NCBI RefSeq assembly: GCF_024347195.1
Contig: NZ_AP025281.1
Location: 5,022,001-5,086,000, forward strand
Length of the DNA stretch: 64,000 nucleotides
Direction of reading: 5' to 3'
Source: Aliamphritea hakodatensis
GTDB lineage: Bacteria; Pseudomonadota; Gammaproteobacteria; Pseudomonadales; Balneatricaceae
Of this stretch, positions 47,839 through 55,360 are shown in pieces. Numbering within the stretch: the stretch's first letter is position 1; each line of letters opens with the position of its first letter. The position numbers and the translations under genes were made by a program. Under the pieces are notes generated by a model. That model saw nothing but the letters and a program-made list of their open reading frames with translations, had not been told where the DNA came from and did no database searches.

Positions 47839-50061
47839 ATGGACGTATCTCACCTGCTTGACTCACTCAACGAAGCGCAGCGCGACGCAGTTTCCGCGCC
47901 ACTTGGTAACCTGCTGGTTCTGGCCGGTGCAGGCTCAGGCAAAACCCGGGTACTGGTTCACCGGATCGCCTGGCTGATTCAGACAGAAGGCCTGTCACCC
48001 TATTCGATTATGGCGGTGACCTTTACCAACAAAGCAGCCAAAGAAATGCGCGGCCGGATCGAAGAACTGATGGGCCTGAACCCCAGTGGTATGTGGGTAG
48101 GCACCTTCCACGGACTGGCGCACCGGATTCTGCGGGCACACTGGCGCGATGCGGGCCTGACTGAAAACTTCCAGATCATGGACTCTGACGATCAGTTACG
48201 CCTGGTCAAACGGCTCAGCAAAGAAATGAATCTGGATGACAGCCGCTGGCCGGCCAAGCAGTTCCAGTGGTACATCAACGCTCAGAAAGATGATGGCCTG
48301 CGCGCCGCCCATATTGACCCCGGCGGTGATCCCTATGCGCAGATGATGGTCACCATGTACAGCGCCTATGAAGAAGCCTGTGAACGTGGCGGCATGGTGG
48401 ACTTTGGTGAACTGATCCTGCGGTCACTGGAATTACTGCGTGACCGCAACCCTTCCCTGCTGAAGCACTATCAGGACCGCTTCCGCTATATTCTGGTGGA
48501 CGAATTTCAGGACACCAACACCATCCAGTATGCCTGGCTGAAACTGCTGTGCAGCGAAATGGACCCGCGCCAGCCCCAGCCGGAAAAACTGATGGCCGTC
48601 GGCGATGACGACCAATCCATTTACGGCTGGCGTGGCGCTAAAATCGAGAATATCCAGCGCTTTAAAGACGACTACAACGACACGACCGTAGTGCGTCTGG
48701 AACAGAACTACCGTTCCACCCGGAATATCCTCAGCGCTGCCAACGCCGTTATCGTCAATAACCAGGGACGTCTGGGTAAAGAACTGTGGACCGAGGGCAC
48801 CGATGGCGAACCCATCTCCGTTTACGCCGCCTTCAATGAGCAGGACGAGTCACGCTTCATCGTCGATCAGATTGAAAGCTGGGTGCGGGACGGCAACCTG
48901 CGCAATGAATCAGCCATTCTGTACCGCTCCAATGCCCAGTCACGGGTGCTTGAGGAAGCTCTGATCCGTGCTGGTATGCCATACCGTATCTACGGGGGCC
49001 AGCGTTTCTATGACCGGCTCGAAATCAAAAACGCCCTTGCCTACATGCGCCTGCTGGGCAACCGTGAAGATGACACCGCCATGGAGCGGGTCATTAACGT
49101 GCCTACACGGGGTATTGGCGGCAAAACCATTGAAGAAGTCCGTCTGCACGCCCGGACAGAAGGCGTCTCCATGTGGCGTGCTGCCAATGAAGTGGTGGAA
49201 CTTAATAAACTCTCTGCCCGGGCTGCCAACGCCCTGCAGGCCTTTATTGATCTGATCAACGACCTTGACCAGAACACCCAGCATGCCGAACTGAACGAAC
49301 AGACAGAACACGTAGTGCAGTATTCCGGTCTGATTGAGCATCACCTGAAAGAAAAGGGTGAGAAAGGACAGGCGCGGGTCGAAAACCTTGAAGAACTGGT
49401 CAGCGCAGCGCGTCAGTACCTTTCCACCTGGGAACCTGATAAAGAAGAAAACGTTAACGCCACGCCGTTATCTGCCTTCCTTGACCAGGCCGCTCTGGAT
49501 GCCGGTGATACCCAGGCTGATGAACATCAGGACAGCGTACAGCTGATGACCCTTCACTCCGCAAAGGGCCTGGAGTTTCCGCTGGTGTTTCTGGCAGGTA
49601 TGGAAGAAGGCCTGTTCCCGCACAATATGTCAATTGAAGAACCCGGCCGCCTGGAAGAAGAACGCCGGCTTTGCTACGTCGGCATTACCCGGGCCATGCA
49701 GCAGCTGTATCTGACATACGCGGAATCCCGCCGCTTGCACGGCAACGAAACCTTTAACCGCCCGTCCCGTTTCATCCGCGAGATCCCGGAAGAACATCTG
49801 CAGGAAGTGCGCCTGAATGCCAGCATTCGCCGCCCGGTGACAGCTCAGCGGGCACCGCAGCAACCCTCATATGCGCAGGCACAGGCCGGTCAGGATGTAC
49901 CGTCCATCGTACTTGGCCAGCGGGTTTCCCATCCGATCTTCGGTGACGGCGTGGTCGTTAATTATGAAGGCCAGGGGCCAAAAGCCCGGGTCCAGATTAA
50001 CTTCGACTACGAAGGCACAAAATGGCTGGTTGTCGGTTACGCCAATCTGCAACCTCTCTGA
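47839..50061 (+). CDS. uvrD: DNA helicase II, UvrD
   Basis: 740-residue superfamily 1 helicase for nucleotide excision and mismatch repair. It has Walker A AGAGSGKT, motif Ia VTFTNKAAKEM, motif II VDEFQDTN, motif III GDDDQSIYGWRGA, motif IV NYRSTRNIL, motif V LMTLHSAKGLEFPLVFLAGMEEG and motif VI EERRLCYVGITRA. The C-terminal tail has a Tudor-like GQRVSHPIFGDGVV segment. The frame is open to 47707, inside the upstream terminator, so the ATG at 47839 is the real start. The ribosome binding site is weak. Confidence 0.96.
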   Translation: MDVSHLLDSLNEAQRDAVSAPLGNLLVLAGAGSGKTRVLVHRIAWLIQTEGLSPYSIMAVTFTNKAAKEMRGRIEELMGLNPSGMWVGTFHGLAHRILRAHWRDAGLTENFQIMDSDDQLRLVKRLSKEMNLDDSRWPAKQFQWYINAQKDDGLRAAHIDPGGDPYAQMMVTMYSAYEEACERGGMVDFGELILRSLELLRDRNPSLLKHYQDRFRYILVDEFQDTNTIQYAWLKLLCSEMDPRQPQPEKLMAVGDDDQSIYGWRGAKIENIQRFKDDYNDTTVVRLEQNYRSTRNILSAANAVIVNNQGRLGKELWTEGTDGEPISVYAAFNEQDESRFIVDQIESWVRDGNLRNESAILYRSNAQSRVLEEALIRAGMPYRIYGGQRFYDRLEIKNALAYMRLLGNREDDTAMERVINVPTRGIGGKTIEEVRLHARTEGVSMWRAANEVVELNKLSARAANALQAFIDLINDLDQNTQHAELNEQTEHVVQYSGLIEHHLKEKGEKGQARVENLEELVSAARQYLSTWEPDKEENVNATPLSAFLDQAALDAGDTQADEHQDSVQLMTLHSAKGLEFPLVFLAGMEEGLFPHNMSIEEPGRLEEERRLCYVGITRAMQQLYLTYAESRRLHGNETFNRPSRFIREIPEEHLQEVRLNASIRRPVTAQRAPQQPSYAQAQAGQDVPSIVLGQRVSHPIFGDGVVVNYEGQGPKARVQINFDYEGTKWLVVGYANLQPL

Positions 50062-50071
50062 TCAGCCCCTG

Positions 50072-50099
50072 ACAGCCGGCACATCTGCCGGCTGTTTTA
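50072..50099 (+). terminator. Terminator after uvrD
   Basis: A 10-bp perfect stem ACAGCCGGCA (50072-50081) / TGCCGGCTGT (50086-50095) with a 4-base loop and a short T-run, 11 bases past the stop. Confidence 0.9.
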
Positions 50100-50214
50100 T
50101 ACACATTTTCCCTTATCAGCCATTAGTCGTAGTTTTTTTGCCTTAACCCCTTTCTTTTCTGTGGTTAATCAGGCAAAAATATATGTACTGAAACTGAATG
50201 ACGGCAAAGGGAAC

Positions 50215-51444
50215 ATGGCCTTAATATTCCGTGAATATGCATATCCAACCACCATACTGGCCGGCTTCCACTGGTCGGTCCTGCTGTGCATCTACAGCAT
50301 ACTGGTATGCCCCTTTTTGGCCGGAATGCCTGCCCATACTCTGCTGAGCCTCTATGCTACTTCCGTGATACTGACCGCCCTCTGTATTCAGTCAGCCCAA
50401 AACCGCACAGCCCCTGATACCGCAGAGACATCTCCTGCAACGTCTTTCTGTATTCAGATACTTATCTGGACCATGCTCGGCTGCGCCATTGCTACATTTA
50501 ATGCCCTGACGTTTGACTTTCCACCCGGCAGCGCCGAAAAAGTGATCATCGGTTTTGGTTTTCTGGGCATTTATAACGCCGTCAGCTGCCTGCTCCGGCA
50601 ACAACACAAACAACTTAAGCCACGGCAGCTTCAGGCGTTACATTTCTGGCTACGCTATGGTGTCATTACGCTGCCGGTGGTCATTGCGGTCATGACGATA
50701 TGGATCATCAATGTCCAGCTTGCAACCTACTGGGCTGACTACCCGTTACCGGCCAGATCCCCGGAACAGATCGTGCTGGCCAGCACCCTGTTTATGCTAC
50801 TGATCGCCATCCTGATCAGCCAGAACCTGCTGCGCAGCGGTTTCAGAATACTCAACAGCCAGGCCCGCCAGCTGTTACTCAGCATCGACCGCCGCGCCAA
50901 TACACTGAATCCGTCACACCACTGTGAGTTTAAAAGCGTACGTCAGCCTGACATTCAAATACTCAACAACCCTGCATATCAGCAAAAAATTATTCATCGC
51001 CTGAGAGCACTGAAATATCTGGACCCGGTCACCGGCACCCACAACGCCCGCTTCATCAAAGACTTTCTCAACAACCGCCACCAGCAGGAGCCTGATCTGC
51101 AACTGCACCTTTTATTGATTGAAATCAAAGAGCAACCCGCAGAAAACGTCCTACACTACAGGGACGATTCTGATGTAATACAGGCAAAAGCTGCCCAGCG
51201 CATTCATCAGTTTCTGATGGCTGAAGATATTCTGGCCAGGCTGGATAACAACTGTTTTGCAGTGATTCCTGCCAACCCGGAACGCCTGGATGAAAGCCAC
51301 TTTATCCGCTGCCTGAAACAAAATTTGCAACAGCAGCCACTGATACTGAACAACCGTTCAGCTTACGTTAAGTGCAAAATCCGTAGGCAAAGCTTCCTTA
51401 TGCACAGTGCTAATGCTGGGGTTGACTACGCCTTTCATCATTAA
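50215..51444 (+). CDS. Six-helix membrane protein with degenerate GGDEF domain
   Basis: 409 residues. The N-terminal half has about six hydrophobic segments (roughly 10-35, 42-58, 80-105, 112-127, 150-175 and 190-210). The C-terminal half keeps the GGDEF outline: YLDPVTGTHNARFIKDFL in place of the usual DxLTGLxNR, LHLLLIEIKE in place of the IDID strand, and RLDNNCFAVIP where RxGGDEF should be. All catalytic residues are lost, so it cannot be a cyclase; it may bind GTP or act by protein contact. A GTG opens the frame at 50161, but the ATG at 50215 with AGGGA is preferred. Confidence 0.8.
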   Translation: MALIFREYAYPTTILAGFHWSVLLCIYSILVCPFLAGMPAHTLLSLYATSVILTALCIQSAQNRTAPDTAETSPATSFCIQILIWTMLGCAIATFNALTFDFPPGSAEKVIIGFGFLGIYNAVSCLLRQQHKQLKPRQLQALHFWLRYGVITLPVVIAVMTIWIINVQLATYWADYPLPARSPEQIVLASTLFMLLIAILISQNLLRSGFRILNSQARQLLLSIDRRANTLNPSHHCEFKSVRQPDIQILNNPAYQQKIIHRLRALKYLDPVTGTHNARFIKDFLNNRHQQEPDLQLHLLLIEIKEQPAENVLHYRDDSDVIQAKAAQRIHQFLMAEDILARLDNNCFAVIPANPERLDESHFIRCLKQNLQQQPLILNNRSAYVKCKIRRQSFLMHSANAGVDYAFHH

Positions 51445-51598
51445 AAACGCACTGTAATCCCCATTTTATGTACATTTAAAAATCGTTTTAATTTTTAAAC
51501 AAAACATAGATTTCCCATACGGTAAAAACCCACCCACTGTTTAAGTAATTTTTAAAACAAGTGTTTTCCACCGAAAATACCGGGGTTTTCCCTGCACG

Positions 51599-51624
51599 TG
51601 GGTTTCTTTCTTCAGAAACCACGG
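51599..51624. other. Hairpin upstream of the third chemoreceptor gene
   Basis: GTGGGTTTC and GAAACCAC can pair around an 8-base loop in the 242-base gap 51445-51686. The role is unknown, perhaps an mRNA 5' structure. No confident promoter, including sigma-28, was found. Confidence 0.35.
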
Positions 51625-51686
51625 TGTAAGGTGGTCTGGCTGTTTCAAACAAGTTCCCCCAGCCGAATAATTTGAGGAGTATATTC

Positions 51687-53375
51687 GTGTTTTCCTCCCT
51701 ACGTATTTCATCACGAATTTATCTGTTTGCCGGTATACAGTTACTGCTGTTACTGATATTGGGCGGTGTCGCCCTGACACAAATGCAGAAAATCGGTATC
51801 GAACTGATCGATATCGCCGAAGAAGACATCCCGATTACCAACGGGCTTACCCACATTACTGAGTATCAGCTTGAGCAGGCAATCATGTTCGAGCGGTCAC
51901 TGGCGCAGGGCCTGGCCATGGCCAGCGGAATCGATCAGAAAGCCGAACTGCAGAAATCTGTGAGCACATTCAGCAAACTGGCTAATAAAGCCGAGAAAGA
52001 GTTTGTTGAACTCGAACACATGATTGAAAACGCCATTCAGAACACCCATTCTGAAAAAGCCCGGCAGAAGTTCACCACTCTGCTGGCAGCCCTGAAAAAA
52101 GTCGATGCTGAACATCTTCAGTATGACAAGGCCGCCAAGAAAATACTCAAGGAAGTATCTAACGGTGATGCCGTAGCCGCTTTCAGCAAAGCTGAGAGTA
52201 TCATTGCACTGGAAGAGAAGATCGACCATGCACTGATTGCAATGCTGGAAGATGTACAGCAATTCACGCTCAATGCAGCGCTTCAGGCCGAGCATGACGA
52301 AATTGTTGGTCAGAAACTGATCACAGCTATTTTTATCGCCAGTATCGTGATTGCCGTGGTTATCTCTGTATTGATCAGCCGCTCGATTGTCTCCCCAATC
52401 ATCAATATGCGTGATCGCCTTCGTGCGCTGTCAGAAGCCGATGCAGACCTGAGCATTGAATTACCCGTGCGCAACACTGAAACCGGTGAAGCAGCCGCCG
52501 CATTCAACAAGCTGATGGCGAAGTTACGCGGCATGGTTATCACAATTTCCGATACCTCTAATGAGCTGTGCGAGCATTCCCGTGCCACCATTGAAGTGAT
52601 GGCCAATGCCCGGAGCAGCATCGAAAGCCAACAGCAGCAAACCGAACTGGTAGCCACTGCGGTAGAAGAAATGGCCGCCTCTATTCAGGAAGTATCCGGC
52701 AGTACTAACCGTGCCGCTGAGCTGGGTGAAATCGTTAAAGAAAAAGTTGCCGCCGGTATGCATGTCGCACAGGAAAGCCAGACCATTATTCAGCGTCTGA
52801 GTGACAACGTTGCAACGGCTGCCACAGACATTCAGTCTCTGGCCACTGAAACCGACCGCATTGGCGAAGTACTCGGCAGCATCCGGGGAATCGCCGAACA
52901 GACTAACCTGCTGGCACTTAACGCTGCCATTGAAGCCGCGCGGGCCGGTGAGTCAGGCCGGGGCTTTGCGGTTGTTGCCGACGAAGTAAGGGCGCTGGCA
53001 CAGCGTACCCAAACCTCTACGCAGGATATTCAGTCTCTGCTGGAACGCCTGCAACAGGAAGTGGCCAGTGCAGTTGCGACCATGCAGACGGGCCAGGAAA
53101 ATGCTGATATCTGCCTGACCAAAGCATCTGAAACCGCCAGCTCGCTGGATGAGGCCACCAGCGCCGTGCTGGATATTGCCGCACTGAATACTCAGATCGC
53201 AACGGCAACCGATGAACAGACAACCGTGGTTCAGGAAGTGAACCAGAATCTGCATGTCATTTCTGAAAGCTCTTACGAAACCACTGAAGGTGCCCGGGCA
53301 ACCACTAAAGCCAGCCAGGAAATCACTGAAGAACTGATCGAACTGCACAGCTTTGTGAACCAGCTGAAAACCTGA
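51687..53375 (+). CDS. Methyl-accepting chemotaxis protein
   Basis: 562 residues. TM1 is at about 12-32, followed by a helical periplasmic sensor of about 175 residues, TM2 near 211-233, HAMP and a signalling domain with tip AEQTNLLALNAAIEAARAGES at about 403. The GTG at 51687 is preferred over an upstream TTG because AGGAG (51675-51679) sits 7 bases ahead. No CheR-docking pentapeptide is seen at the C terminus. The sensor sequence differs from both receptors at 12.6-16.5 kb. Confidence 0.93.
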   Translation: MFSSLRISSRIYLFAGIQLLLLLILGGVALTQMQKIGIELIDIAEEDIPITNGLTHITEYQLEQAIMFERSLAQGLAMASGIDQKAELQKSVSTFSKLANKAEKEFVELEHMIENAIQNTHSEKARQKFTTLLAALKKVDAEHLQYDKAAKKILKEVSNGDAVAAFSKAESIIALEEKIDHALIAMLEDVQQFTLNAALQAEHDEIVGQKLITAIFIASIVIAVVISVLISRSIVSPIINMRDRLRALSEADADLSIELPVRNTETGEAAAAFNKLMAKLRGMVITISDTSNELCEHSRATIEVMANARSSIESQQQQTELVATAVEEMAASIQEVSGSTNRAAELGEIVKEKVAAGMHVAQESQTIIQRLSDNVATAATDIQSLATETDRIGEVLGSIRGIAEQTNLLALNAAIEAARAGESGRGFAVVADEVRALAQRTQTSTQDIQSLLERLQQEVASAVATMQTGQENADICLTKASETASSLDEATSAVLDIAALNTQIATATDEQTTVVQEVNQNLHVISESSYETTEGARATTKASQEITEELIELHSFVNQLKT

Positions 53376-53393
53376 CCGGTTATCTGCAGGCAT

Positions 53394-53425
53394 AAAAAAA
53401 GGGCTTCTTTATGAAGCCCTTTTTT
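53394..53425. terminator. Bidirectional terminator between receptor and thioesterase genes
   Basis: GGGCTTC (53401-53407) / GAAGCCC (53413-53419) with a 5-base loop, flanked by an A-run and a T-run, serves both convergent genes. Confidence 0.92.
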
Positions 53426-53441
53426 ATGTATAACGCTGTAC

Positions 53442-53843
53442 TCAGCGACCGAAGTCCAGTGCCCGGATATGGCCGTGGCCATCAATCGCCACCTGTACAC
53501 ACTCAGTCTCGCTAACCTTGCGCATTTCACGGGTATCCGGAGACACGCCCCACACTTCCACTTTTATGCGCAGTGAGCTGGTACCCTGTTCAAGTACCTG
53601 GGTGTAGAACCCCAGAACAGTCCCCTGTAATACCGGCGCCATAAAAGACATCGCGCCAATGGAAACCGTCGCCATACGTCCTTCAGCCACCTCAGCGGCA
53701 CGAATCTCTGATGCCAGAACGGCTTTAGAAGCCACCCATCCGCCATAGATATCACCGAACATGTTGGTTGCAGTGGCATCTGCCGGACAGCGAAGGCTTA
53801 ATTCGCCTTCAGGCTTAAGCACCTGGTCTTCTGCTGTAATCAT
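53442..53843 (-). CDS. YciA-like acyl-CoA thioesterase
   Basis: 133-residue hotdog-fold thioesterase. The N-terminal part has ATNMFGDIYGGWVASKAV, with the Asp and Gly residues of the YciA/BACH group, and a long helix; MSFMAPVLQGTVLGFYTQV and IKVEVW follow. It hydrolyses acyl-CoA esters in the cytoplasm; chain-length preference is not evident. It is divergent from pstS across the 333-base gap 53844-54176. Confidence 0.88.
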   Translation of the reverse strand: MITAEDQVLKPEGELSLRCPADATATNMFGDIYGGWVASKAVLASEIRAAEVAEGRMATVSIGAMSFMAPVLQGTVLGFYTQVLEQGTSSLRIKVEVWGVSPDTREMRKVSETECVQVAIDGHGHIRALDFGR

Positions 53844-53999
53844 GAACTAAATCCGCACTCAAAAATTGATGTTATTCTGGTCGCTATTCTACCAACCAAG
53901 CCTGCCGCGTCCAGTCACCCGGGCGATTAATTATCCCCCACGGGTAATACACGACAATCCGGGGCGCTGATACCAAACATTCTTACTGTTAAGCATATA

Positions 54000-54035
54000 C
54001 CCTGTGGGCCAGCTTGCTACACACAGGGGATTTTT
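54000..54035 (+). terminator. Orphan terminator-like hairpin upstream of pstS
   Basis: CCCTGTG (54000-54006) / CACAGGG (54022-54028) with a 15-base loop is followed by a five-T run. No plus-strand gene precedes it, since the thioesterase gene runs the other way. It could end a short unannotated transcript. The rest of 53844-54060 shows nothing definite. Confidence 0.4.
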
Positions 54036-54069
54036 CATACATTTTTTTACTGAAAAAAAAGATGACTGC

Positions 54070-54103
54070 CTGTCATATTAGTGTCACACAGCCGCTCTAT
54101 AGT
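54070..54103 (+). promoter_or_regulatory. Pho box and promoter of pstS
   Basis: CTGTCAT (54070-54076), ATTA and GTGTCAC (54081-54087) form a near-consensus PhoB box of two 7-base repeats 4 bases apart. A -10 TATAGT (54098-54103) starts 10 bases after it, the spacing expected when PhoB replaces -35 recognition. This predicts induction on phosphate starvation. Confidence 0.88.
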
Positions 54104-54176
54104 TCGCATCATCAAAATATAAATATGCCACTCTGGCTTAAACGAACAAGACTTTCACTCTTTTACGGAGCTAGTT

Positions 54177-55151
54177 ATGAAACCGATGAAAAAGCTTTTT
54201 GCTGCTGTTGCTATGACCGCTACCTGCATGACTGCAAGTGCCAGCGACCTGCTTGATCCAAACCTGCCGATTTACCAAAAAGCATCTGGTGTATCCGGTA
54301 ACCTGTCCAGCGTTGGTTCTGACACTCTGGCTAACCTGATGACTCTGTGGGCTGAAGAATTCAAGCGCAGCTACCCGAACGTTAACGTTCAGATTCAGGC
54401 AGCAGGCTCTTCTACTGCGCCACCGGCACTGACTGAAGGCACGTCTAACCTGGGCCCGATGAGCCGTAAGATGAAGGACAAAGAGCTGGAAGCCTTCGAA
54501 AAGAAATTCGGTTACAAGCCAACACCGGTTGCTGTAGCAATCGATGCACTGGCAGTTTACGTACACAAAGACAACAACGTGACTGGTCTGACCATTCCAC
54601 AGGTTGATGCGATCTTCTCTGCAACCCGCAAGTGCGGCCTGCCAAGCGAAGTAAACAACTGGGGCGATGCCGGTGCAGAAGGTTCTCTGTCCAGCCAGGG
54701 TTTCCAGATCTTCGGCCGTAACTCAGTATCCGGTACTTACGGTTACTTCAAGAAGAAAGCACTGTGTAAAGGTGACTTCCGTAACAACGTGAACGAGCAG
54801 CCAGGTTCTGCCTCTGTAGTTCAGTCTGTTTCGACTTCCCTGAACGGCATCGGTTACTCCGGTATCGGTTACAAGACATCTTCGGTACGTGCCCTGCCAC
54901 TGGCGAAGAAAGACGGTCAGCCATTCGTAGACGCAACACCTGAAAGCGCGCTGAACGGCACTTACCCTCTGGCCCGTGCCCTGTACGTATACGTGAACAA
55001 GAAGCCTGGTCAGGCACTGCCTCCAATGGAGCGCGAATTCCTGAAAATGGTTATGTCCCGCATCGGTCAGGAAGTGGTTGTGAAGGATGGCTACATCCCA
55101 CTGCCAGCCAAAATGGTTGAAAAGCAAATGAAGAGCCTGCAACTGAACTGA
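54177..55151 (+). CDS. pstS: Phosphate ABC transporter substrate-binding protein PstS
   Basis: 324-residue periplasmic protein with a Sec signal peptide ending near ASASD. Phosphate-binding loops include VGSDTLANLM, AAGSSTAPPAL with GTSNLGPMSR, and GRNSVSGTYGYF. GGAG is 7 bases upstream of the ATG. It binds phosphate and hands it to PstCA. It is the first gene of the pst set but is followed by its own terminator, so it can be expressed in excess over the permease genes. Confidence 0.95.
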   Translation: MKPMKKLFAAVAMTATCMTASASDLLDPNLPIYQKASGVSGNLSSVGSDTLANLMTLWAEEFKRSYPNVNVQIQAAGSSTAPPALTEGTSNLGPMSRKMKDKELEAFEKKFGYKPTPVAVAIDALAVYVHKDNNVTGLTIPQVDAIFSATRKCGLPSEVNNWGDAGAEGSLSSQGFQIFGRNSVSGTYGYFKKKALCKGDFRNNVNEQPGSASVVQSVSTSLNGIGYSGIGYKTSSVRALPLAKKDGQPFVDATPESALNGTYPLARALYVYVNKKPGQALPPMEREFLKMVMSRIGQEVVVKDGYIPLPAKMVEKQMKSLQLN

Positions 55152-55185
55152 TTGCAGCCTGCTTAAGACCTCAGGGTCAGCACAT

Positions 55186-55214
55186 AAAAAGGAGTCTCAT
55201 GACTCCTTTTTTTT
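55186..55214 (+). terminator. Terminator between pstS and pstC
   Basis: A stem AAAAAGGAGTC (55186-55196) / GACTCCTTTTT with loop TCAT and a T-run to 55214. It would make the pstS message separate from, or more abundant than, pstCAB. Confidence 0.92.
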
Positions 55215-55292
55215 GCCTCTGTCCCCCTGAAACCATGCCGACAAAATGAAATTTTTTCGCTGGACCTTATAGGTAACAGTTTTATGACAGCT

Positions 55293-55326
55293 CTGTAACA
55301 TTACTGTAATAGAGCTGGTATATCTT
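55293..55326 (+). promoter_or_regulatory. Second Pho box and promoter ahead of pstC
   Basis: CTGTAAC (55293-55299), ATTA and CTGTAAT (55304-55310) form a 7-4-7 Pho box. A -10 candidate, TATATC (55319) or TATCTT (55321), follows at 8 or 10 bases. The permease operon thus appears to have its own PhoB-dependent start downstream of the pstS terminator. Confidence 0.75.
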
Positions 55327-55360
55327 AGCCGCCATTAATTCCGATAGTGCTGATAGAACC

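Noticed and set aside
51550..51575. Sigma-28 promoter for the chemoreceptor gene
   Set aside because: TAAA and a CCGA-containing box occur, but the spacing is about two bases short and the -10 matches only in part.
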